A stretch of DNA of 21,954 nt from Veillonella sp. (GTDB lineage: Bacteria > Bacillota > Negativicutes > Veillonellales > Veillonellaceae). This document shows positions 16,560-21,954 of this stretch, piece by piece (the stretch's first letter is position 1; each line of letters opens with the position of its first letter). The translations under genes and the position numbers were made by a program. The stretch lies in the NCBI RefSeq assembly GCF_019414865.1, contig NZ_DXLG01000014.1:1-21954 (forward strand), given 5' to 3'. The notes under the pieces were generated by a model. That model ran no database searches and had not been told where the DNA came from. It was given only the letters and a program-made list of their open reading frames with translations.

Positions 16560-16895
16560 ATGGAAATTATGAATATGAAACTTAAAATGATGGCTACTTT
16601 ATGGGATAATACCTATCGTGTTGCCATCGACGATGGACAAGGCAAGTATATCGGTACAGCCCGTGTAGTAGTAAATGTTCCACTACCACCAGAAGCGTTA
16701 CCAGAAAATGCGCCACAAGTAGAGCCACAATTATTGGTTTTAGTAGAAGATTTTGATTTCGGAGCTGATAAAATTATAAACTTTGAAACAACTCTCTCTG
16801 ATTTGTTAAGAGAAAAATTCCGCTATGAAATTCCCCATATTTTCTTCTACTATCCAAGTCCTCATGATGTGTTAAATCAAACAATTTCACAATAA
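16560..16895 (+). CDS. Small conserved-looking protein of unknown function
   Basis: I do not recognise this 111-residue protein. It is the only plus-strand gene. It has no signal peptide, membrane segment, cysteine or obvious catalytic motif. The first half (about 8-40) looks like a beta hairpin with RVAIDDGQGKYIGTARVVV. A proline-rich linker, VPLPPEALPENAP, comes next, then an acidic segment (VEDFDFGADKI) and a helix ending in IPHIFFYYPSPHDVL. The acidic composition suggests a cytosolic protein. ATG 16560 has AAAGGAG seven bases upstream, and a hairpin terminator follows, so it looks like a real monocistronic gene. It is divergent from cobU, but I would not infer a cobamide role from that alone. 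Confidence 0.78.
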   Translation: MEIMNMKLKMMATLWDNTYRVAIDDGQGKYIGTARVVVNVPLPPEALPENAPQVEPQLLVLVEDFDFGADKIINFETTLSDLLREKFRYEIPHIFFYYPSPHDVLNQTISQ

Positions 16896-16909
16896 GGTCT
16901 ATAACGAGC

Positions 16910-16940
16910 AAAAAGCTATGTAAAATACATAGCTTTTTTT
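16910..16940. terminator. Bidirectional intrinsic terminator
   Basis: A 13-bp stem (AAAAAGCTATGTA at 16910-16922 pairing with TACATAGCTTTTT at 16926-16938) has an AAA loop, with seven Ts on the plus strand to 16940 and five on the minus. It lies between the convergent unknown gene (stop 16895) and the pduO-type gene (stop 16943) and probably ends both transcripts. Confidence 0.88.
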
Positions 16941-16942
16941 GT

Positions 16943-17458
16943 TTATTCAGCCCCAATTTCCTCTTCTACACGACACATAATAAAGCAAAGGTCGGATAGA
17001 CGGTTTAAATATTTTAAATTAGATTCGTGAACACTTTCACCAGCATCTAATACACGCCATAAATCACGTTCAGCACGACGAGTAATCGTTCTAGCCACAT
17101 GTAAGTATGCTGAAGATTGTTTCTCACCAGGAATTACGAAATTAGATAAAGGTTCAAGCTTTTCATCAAAGCGATCTATTACCTTTTCTAAATGTTTAAC
17201 ATGTTGTTCTATAATTACTGGTGCAGCATTTAAGCTAGCAATATCAGCCATTAAAGTCCATAAGTTGCGCTCAATATCATATAATTCAGTGGCAACACGT
17301 GGATTTTCAGCATAGGAACGAGCCAAGCCTAAAAATGCTTGTAATTCATCGATTGTACCATAAGCTTCTACGCGTAAAGAGGATTTGGGTACTCGTTCAC
17401 CGGTATATAAACCAGTTGTACCAGCATCACCTGTTTTAGTGTAAACACTACTTGCCAT
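16943..17458 (-). CDS. pduO: PduO-type cob(I)alamin adenosyltransferase
   Basis: The 171-residue enzyme transfers the adenosyl group of ATP to cob(I)alamin or its precursors. Signatures are TKTGDAGTTGLY at 8-19 (ATP-binding N-terminus), RVEAYGTIDELQAFLG at about 29-44, TRRAERDLW, and NLKYLNRLSDLCF near the C-terminus. The helical-bundle pattern and length fit the PduO/MMAB family rather than CobA. ATG 17458 has AGGAGG eight bases ahead. It lies 65 bases after ndk with a plausible promoter between them, and its product feeds the adjacent cob cluster. Confidence 0.93.
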   Translation of the reverse strand: MASSVYTKTGDAGTTGLYTGERVPKSSLRVEAYGTIDELQAFLGLARSYAENPRVATELYDIERNLWTLMADIASLNAAPVIIEQHVKHLEKVIDRFDEKLEPLSNFVIPGEKQSSAYLHVARTITRRAERDLWRVLDAGESVHESNLKYLNRLSDLCFIMCRVEEEIGAE

Positions 17459-17485
17459 ATGTATTACCTCCTATAGATATACATA

Positions 17486-17515
17486 AATGTAGAAAGAAAA
17501 GCTACAGGATCTCAA
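17486..17515 (-). promoter_or_regulatory. Putative promoter of the adenosyltransferase gene
   Basis: On the minus strand TTGAGA (17510-17515, 5 of 6 to consensus) and TACATT (17486-17491, 4 of 6) are 18 bases apart, ending about 28 bases before the start codon. The gap is otherwise featureless apart from a small hairpin at 17509-17524 next to the ndk stop. Confidence 0.4.
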
Positions 17516-17523
17516 CTTTGAGA

Positions 17524-17931
17524 TTATTTATATTCTGGGAACCAAAGATGAATTTCACGAGCAGCAGCCTCTGGAGAATCAGACGCATGTACTACGTTTG
17601 CATCCATTGTTAGGGCATAGTCACCACGAATACTACCAGGGGCAGCATCTACAGGATTTGTGGCACCGTTTAAAGCACGTACGGATACGATGGCATTGTC
17701 TCCGGCCAATACGAAAGCAAGAACTGGACCAGATGTGATAAAATCAACTAATTCACCGAAGAATGGTTTTTCTTTGTGTTCAGCATAATGCTCTTCCGCT
17801 AATTCACGAGGCACTTGTAAAAGTTTTAATGCTTTAATGACAAGACCTTTACGTTCATAACGGCTAAGAATTTCACCACTTAATTGACGCTTAACTGCAT
17901 CTGGTTTAATTAAAACTAATGTTTCTTGCAT
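17524..17931 (-). CDS. ndk: Nucleoside diphosphate kinase
   Basis: This cytosolic enzyme moves the gamma phosphate between nucleoside triphosphates and diphosphates through a phosphohistidine. The 135-residue protein has KPDAVKR at 9-15, and the active-site His115 in [10 protein letters not shown], the family signature. Length is slightly under the usual 140-150 but all core blocks are present. ATG 17931 has GGAGG five bases ahead. It starts 22 bases after htpX. Confidence 0.96.
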   Translation of the reverse strand: MQETLVLIKPDAVKRQLSGEILSRYERKGLVIKALKLLQVPRELAEEHYAEHKEKPFFGELVDFITSGPVLAFVLAGDNAIVSVRALNGATNPVDAAPGSIRGDYALTMDANVVHASDSPEAAAREIHLWFPEYK

Positions 17932-17953
17932 GATATCCTCCTGTAGATATTAA

Positions 17954-18829
17954 TTAAAATAATGCTTTCTCTTTATATTTAGGATTCATTGCTTGTTGTT
18001 TCAATTTTGCAATACGTTCCTCTGTACGAGGATGTGTACTAAAAAGATTGCTCAAGCTTTCACCAATACCAACCATAGGGTTGATAATAAACATATGGGC
18101 TGTTGCATTACTTGCATTTGGCAATGCACCATGTTTTGAATAGTAATCAATTTTTGCAAGGGCAGATGCCAAAGCTAAAGGATTGCGACACATCTCTCCG
18201 CCCCCCTCATCAGCTAAGAACTCACGAGCTCGAGAGATACTCATTTGAATGAGTCCTGCCGCAATAGGTGCAATAACTATGGCGCCTATTAACTCTAACG
18301 GGTTAGAGCCTTCACGGTCATCTGAACGACCAAATATAGCTGAGAATTGAAGCACATGGGCAATCATGGAAATTGCGCCTGCCATCATGGCAGCAATAGT
18401 ACTGATCAATGTATCACGATGCTTGACATGGGTTAACTCATGTCCTAAAACACCTTCTAGCTCGTCGTCTGTTAATAGTCGTTGGATACCTTCTGTAACA
18501 GCAACTGCTGCATGACTCGGATTTCTGCCTGTAGCAAATGCATTAGGTACATCACTAGGGATGATATATATCTTTGGCATTGGTAATTTACCATTTTTAG
18601 CCAATCGTTCTACCATACCATATAATTTAGGGTTAGATTGTGCCGTAACTTGTTGTGCGTTATATTGTGCTAAAACAATCTTGTCGCTATACCAATAGGA
18701 CATAAAATTCATGCCCATGGATATAACGAACATAATCATCATACCACTTCTACCGCCAATCATATCACCTAAGACCACTAAAATGGCCGTCAAAGTCGCT
18801 AATAAAAGTGTTGTTTTCATATTGTTCAT
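17954..18829 (-). CDS. htpX: HtpX-family membrane zinc metalloprotease
   Basis: HtpX degrades damaged membrane proteins. The protein is 291 residues with the start at ATG 18829, chosen because GGAGG is 5 bases upstream; a longer TTG-initiated frame starts inside that site. Two N-terminal membrane helices (about 5-23 and 28-46) are followed by the HELTH zinc motif (130-134), two further hydrophobic segments (about 145-162 and 178-195), and the third ligand Glu203 in REFLADEGGGE. It sits 55 bases after thrB with its own likely promoter, so it need not be co-regulated with threonine synthesis. Confidence 0.95.
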   Translation of the reverse strand: MNNMKTTLLLATLTAILVVLGDMIGGRSGMMIMFVISMGMNFMSYWYSDKIVLAQYNAQQVTAQSNPKLYGMVERLAKNGKLPMPKIYIIPSDVPNAFATGRNPSHAAVAVTEGIQRLLTDDELEGVLGHELTHVKHRDTLISTIAAMMAGAISMIAHVLQFSAIFGRSDDREGSNPLELIGAIVIAPIAAGLIQMSISRAREFLADEGGGEMCRNPLALASALAKIDYYSKHGALPNASNATAHMFIINPMVGIGESLSNLFSTHPRTEERIAKLKQQAMNPKYKEKALF

Positions 18830-18871
18830 AGTTTCCTCCAATTATAGTTATGGACTATGCCTAACACTATA

Positions 18872-18880
18872 ATTATACCA
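18872..18880 (-). promoter_or_regulatory. Extended -10 promoter ahead of htpX
   Basis: On the minus strand TGGTATAAT is a perfect -10 with the TGn extension, about 45 bases before the htpX start and just after the thrB stop. No good -35 is visible, which is common with extended -10 promoters. It probably drives htpX-ndk. Confidence 0.5.
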
Positions 18881-18884
18881 CAAA

Positions 18885-19799
18885 CTAGATAATTGATGCT
18901 CCTGTACTATCGGCTTCTAAGCAATATGTTCTATTTTCAATTCCATTAGATGTAAATACAGCACCCATAGCATCTGCCACAGCTTGTACGTGGGCTTTAT
19001 CTACATAGGCAATTAGTGTGGAACCAGATCCACTAATAGTTGCACCATATGCACCAGCTGCTTTAGCTGCTTCAAAGGCTGCCTCACAATGTGGTATTAA
19101 TGTTTTACGATATGGTACATGCAAATTATCATCTAATGCAACAGATAAATTGCTTAATTGATGTGTAATCAAACTAGTTACAAATAAAGATGCATGGCTC
19201 ACATTTTGTACAGCCTCTTTAAATGGTACATGATTAGGTAACACAGAACGAGCGTATTCTGTAGAAACCATCACCTCAGGTACGACTACGGCAAAATGCA
19301 ATTCAGATGGAACAGAGATAACTGTATTTAATACCTTTGTTTTTAAGCCTGTAGCACAGCATAAATTACCGAAAATAGCAGGTGCCACATTATCTGGATG
19401 ACCTTCCATACGGTTTGAAATGACTAACAATTCCTCTTTTGAAAGAGGATGTTTAACTAATGCGTTAGCTAATAATAATCCGCCTACAATTGCTGTACTA
19501 CTACTACCGAGCCCACGAGATGGAGGAATTAAAGTTTCAGACGTAATATGTCCATATTGGATTGGTTCTTGCGCAGTAGCAAAAACTTGATCCATTGCAA
19601 AGCCAATAAGATTTTTTTTAGGATCTTCAGCACGTAAAATGTCTGCGCCAAAACCTTCAAAAGTATAGGTGTATTCTGTAGCTTTTACATCAGGTATAAA
19701 GCTAAAAATGTTGTATAGATTGAGTGCCAAACCTAAGCAATCAAAACCAGGTCCACAGTTAGCACTAGTGGCTGGTACTTGTACGCGAACAGTGTTCAT
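18885..19799 (-). CDS. thrB: Homoserine kinase
   Basis: This GHMP kinase phosphorylates homoserine to O-phosphohomoserine, the substrate of threonine synthase. The 304-residue protein has the N-terminal VPATSANCGPGFDCLGLALN block (8-27), the phosphate loop PPSRGLGSSSTAIVGG (92-107), EGHPDNVAPAI and the C-terminal GATISGSGSTLIAY. It starts 3 bases after hom. No thrC gene is in the window, so threonine synthase must lie elsewhere. Confidence 0.95.
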   Translation of the reverse strand: MNTVRVQVPATSANCGPGFDCLGLALNLYNIFSFIPDVKATEYTYTFEGFGADILRAEDPKKNLIGFAMDQVFATAQEPIQYGHITSETLIPPSRGLGSSSTAIVGGLLLANALVKHPLSKEELLVISNRMEGHPDNVAPAIFGNLCCATGLKTKVLNTVISVPSELHFAVVVPEVMVSTEYARSVLPNHVPFKEAVQNVSHASLFVTSLITHQLSNLSVALDDNLHVPYRKTLIPHCEAAFEAAKAAGAYGATISGSGSTLIAYVDKAHVQAVADAMGAVFTSNGIENRTYCLEADSTGASII

Positions 19800-19802
19800 A
19801 GT

Positions 19803-21092
19803 TTAAGCTTCCATAATACGAATTACACTATTAACAGACTTAACGGAACGCAAGCTGTTAAAGGAATCGATAAGATTTAAAATATAAGATCTAGGACATT
19901 TAGATGTAACAATGGCAAGAACTGCAGTTTCTGGATCCATATTTCTTTGAACGATGGATAAAACAGAAATCTTTTGTTCTGCTAATTTGGCAGAAATTTT
20001 AGCTAATACACCTGTTTTATTATCTACTTCCAAACGTAAGTAATAGCTAGATTGAATCTTACCAGGGGAGTAAATATTCTTTTGGTCATAATAGAATGGT
20101 TTCAATCGACCTGTTTCGTTGTATGAAACATTTTTAGCTACTTCCATAATATCGGATACTACAGAGCTACCTGTAGGTAAGCTACCAGCACCACGACCGT
20201 ATAGCATTACATCATCAATACCATTACCTTTTACATAAATCGCATTATAAGAACCGCGAACAGATGCTAAAGGATGTGTGGTAGGAATAAATGCTGGGTA
20301 TACATTTAGAGATAAACCTTGACTAGTTTCTTTTGCAATACCTAATAGCTTGATATTATAACCAAATTCTTTACCGAATTTAATATCTTCCGTATCAATG
20401 CAAGTGATACCTTCTACGGATACATCTTCAAAGAAAATGCGACGATTGAAACTAATAGATGCAAGGATAGCAAGTTTACGTGCCGCATCTAGACCTTCAA
20501 CGTCTGCTGTAGGATCCGCCTCAGCATAACCAAGATCTTGCGCTTCCTTTAGTACGTCTTGATAGCTTAAACCTTCTTCAGACATTTTAGTTAAAATAAA
20601 GTTTGTAGTACCATTCATAATACCGATGAGCTCTGTAATACGGTTGCCAGCTAAGGACTCATATAATGTACGGATAATTGGAATCCCACCTAATACAGAT
20701 GCTTCAAAGCGTAAATCTACGCCGTTTTTGCTAGCTAAGTCTAATAGATATGGGCCGGATTCTGCTAACAAATCTTTATTTGCAGTTACTACATTTTTTT
20801 TAGCCTTTAAAGCACCTTCTACACAATCTTTAGCAAAGGTTGTACCACCCATTAATTCCACAACCATTTGAATGGAATCATCTTTTAGTACTTCCTCAAT
20901 ATCTGTTACATATTGAGCTGTTCCAGGCAATGTAATATGGCTATATTTATCAGGATTACGTACAAAGATTTTAGAAATTTCAACATTAACACCTGTGCGA
21001 TTTCTAATTAACTCAGCATTATCTTGCAATAAATTAAATGTACCTTGTGCAACAGTACCAAAACCTAATAACGCAATTTTTATAGTGGTCAT
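19803..21092 (-). CDS. hom: Homoserine dehydrogenase with C-terminal ACT domain
   Basis: The enzyme reduces aspartate semialdehyde to homoserine with NAD(P)H. The 429-residue protein has the Rossmann loop GFGTVAQG (10-17), the catalytic-site region TANKDLLA with Lys106, the signature GIMNGTTNFILTKM at 157-170, Lys206 in DAARKLAIL, and an ACT domain (about 350-429, starting GVLAKISAKLAEQKISVLSI). The ACT domain is usual in monofunctional Hom and suggests threonine feedback, which is inferred. It starts 24 bases after the ACT-domain gene. Confidence 0.96.
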   Translation of the reverse strand: MTTIKIALLGFGTVAQGTFNLLQDNAELIRNRTGVNVEISKIFVRNPDKYSHITLPGTAQYVTDIEEVLKDDSIQMVVELMGGTTFAKDCVEGALKAKKNVVTANKDLLAESGPYLLDLASKNGVDLRFEASVLGGIPIIRTLYESLAGNRITELIGIMNGTTNFILTKMSEEGLSYQDVLKEAQDLGYAEADPTADVEGLDAARKLAILASISFNRRIFFEDVSVEGITCIDTEDIKFGKEFGYNIKLLGIAKETSQGLSLNVYPAFIPTTHPLASVRGSYNAIYVKGNGIDDVMLYGRGAGSLPTGSSVVSDIMEVAKNVSYNETGRLKPFYYDQKNIYSPGKIQSSYYLRLEVDNKTGVLAKISAKLAEQKISVLSIVQRNMDPETAVLAIVTSKCPRSYILNLIDSFNSLRSVKSVNSVIRIMEA

Positions 21093-21116
21093 AATTGTCC
21101 TACTCTCTTAATGAGC

Positions 21117-21566
21117 CTATGCTTGGCCTAAAATTTCTACTTTAATAATGCCCTTCATAGAGCGAATATCTAATAATAAATCTTCTAATGAACCTTGTAA
21201 GTCTTTAGTTTCAAAGGAAATGCTGCTATTAGCTATACCTTGTAGTGGAATGTCTTGATTGATAGTCAATATACTACCATTGCGTTCTGCAATAGCTTTT
21301 AACACACTAGATAACATACCTGATTCATTAGACATTGAAACATAAATGCTTACAATTTTACCTTGAGCAATTTCAAAAAATGGGAATACATAATCTTTAT
21401 ACTTATAGTATGCAGAACGACTCAAATCCATCTTTTCCACTGCTTCGTTAATAGTTTTAACCTCACCTAGTTTCAAAATTTCTTTTACCTTAATTGTCTT
21501 TTTTATCGCTTCTGGTAAAATATCTTCTTGCACCAGATAAAACTTATCTTTTTTTGGTTTAGTCAT
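21117..21566 (-). CDS. ACT-domain protein of the PheB/UPF0735 type
   Basis: The protein has about 149 residues with start ATG 21566, which is preceded by GGGAG. A GTG at 21575 is too close to that site. An N-terminal helix-turn-helix-like region (about 27-60, VKTINEAVEKMDLSRSAYYKY) is followed by an ACT domain (about 68-147, IVSIYVSMSNESGMLSSVLKAI). In Firmicutes this family is found beside hom or phenylalanine-pathway genes and is suspected to be an amino-acid-sensing regulator. Position directly upstream of hom-thrB fits a regulator of this operon. No effector or DNA target can be seen here. Confidence 0.85.
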   Translation of the reverse strand: MTKPKKDKFYLVQEDILPEAIKKTIKVKEILKLGEVKTINEAVEKMDLSRSAYYKYKDYVFPFFEIAQGKIVSIYVSMSNESGMLSSVLKAIAERNGSILTINQDIPLQGIANSSISFETKDLQGSLEDLLLDIRSMKGIIKVEILGQA

Positions 21567-21581
21567 AGAACACACACTCCC

Positions 21582-21925
21582 TTATTGTTCTGTTGAAGTT
21601 TCTTGGGCTACAAATTGACGCCCATATAATGTTAACACCGCATACATGCCGACAAAAAATGGCAAATACTCTGCCATAACGCGCCATGCTACAGCAACAA
21701 TACCAACCGTTCCATTAGGGACAAAGGTACTAAACAATACTACAAATAGTCCTTCTGCAATCCCTGTTCCCCCTGGTGTTGGTGCAAAATATAAAATAAG
21801 ATTCAATAGAATCATTCGATCTAATATATCAATGATCGAAACATCTGGTGTAAAAGCATACATTAATGCTGGCGCAATACAGTATAAGCATAATAGACTC
21901 AACCCAGATTCAATAAATACAATAA
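21582..21925 (-). CDS. YbhN-type flippase-like membrane protein, C-terminal part only
   Basis: Only the last 114 or so residues are present. The frame continues without a stop up to 21925, where adapter sequence begins, so the internal TTG at 21902 is not a true start. The fragment has about three hydrophobic segments and the diagnostic PTPGGTGIAEG. This marks the YbhN / lysylphosphatidylglycerol-synthetase N-terminal membrane domain family, which usually has 300-340 residues. Substrate is unknown. It ends 15 bases before the ACT-domain gene starts. Confidence 0.83.
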
Positions 21926-21954
21926 CTGTCTCTTATACACATCTCCGAGCCCAC
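21926..21954 (+). other. Illumina Nextera transposase adapter (synthetic sequence)
   Basis: The first 19 bases, CTGTCTCTTATACACATCT, equal the Tn5 mosaic end. The next ten, CCGAGCCCAC, equal the start of the Nextera read-2 adapter. This is read-through adapter left in the assembly, not genomic DNA. It places an artificial stop codon in the YbhN-type frame at 21933-21935. Confidence 0.97.

Noticed and set aside
17509..17524. Small hairpin (ATCTCA / TGAGAT) at the ndk stop as a terminator
   Set aside because: The stem is 6-7 bp with a tiny loop and is not followed by a proper T-run; one arm also matches a -35 element.
21926..21944. Tn5 mosaic end suggesting a transposon insertion
   Set aside because: It continues directly into synthetic Nextera adapter sequence at the very end of the window, so it is a library artefact.

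Overview
The window is about 38-39 % G+C by eye and gene-dense. It looks like a chromosomal segment of a member of the Negativicutes, most likely Veillonella. That is an inference from three things: the AT-rich codon use, the Firmicute-type nusB-xseA-xseB-ispA-tlyA-nadK gene order combined with efp and Asp23 genes, and a late cobamide-synthesis cluster. Nearly everything is on the minus strand, so transcription runs from high to low coordinates. One small unknown gene (16560-16895) is on the plus strand. No stretch longer than 300 bases lacks a gene. I see no rRNA, tRNA, CRISPR array, insertion sequence, phage gene or riboswitch.

Layout in transcription order. (1) 21925-18885: the C-terminal part of a YbhN-type membrane protein, an ACT-domain protein, homoserine dehydrogenase (hom) and homoserine kinase (thrB). 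(2) 18880-16943: HtpX protease, nucleoside diphosphate kinase and a PduO-type corrinoid adenosyltransferase, with putative internal promoters, ending at a hairpin terminator shared with the convergent plus-strand gene. (3) 16496-9063: cobU, cobQ, cbiB, cobS, a PduX-like threonine kinase, cobD and a cobC-type phosphatase, tightly packed, with an RsuA-type pseudouridine synthase coupled to the end. (4) 8992-7346: an M24 aminopeptidase and efp, followed by a strong terminator-like hairpin. (5) 7210-1: two tandem Asp23-family genes, nusB, a divergent Kae1/TsaD paralogue, xseA, xseB, ispA, a divergent PAP2-family gene, tlyA, nadK and the start of an MnmM/YtqB-type methyltransferase that runs off the window.

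How they fit together: Hom and ThrB supply O-phosphohomoserine, the precursor of threonine. The PduX-like kinase and CobD turn threonine into aminopropanol phosphate, which CbiB attaches to adenosylcobyric acid made by CobQ. CobU, CobS and the phosphatase then build the nucleotide loop, and the PduO-type enzyme supplies the adenosyl group. No cobT or arsAB gene is present here, so the lower ligand cannot be told from this window. The nusB-to-nadK block is a housekeeping operon in which a PAP2-family gene sits where dxs often lies.

The last 29 bases (21926-21954) are not biological: they match the Illumina Nextera transposase adapter. The window therefore ends at a contig edge with unremoved adapter, and the YbhN-type gene is cut there artificially. 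I find no convincing new multi-gene system. The best candidates for new biology are the Kae1/TsaD paralogue, the unknown plus-strand gene with its overlapping divergent promoter region, and the hairpin just before the first Asp23 gene.
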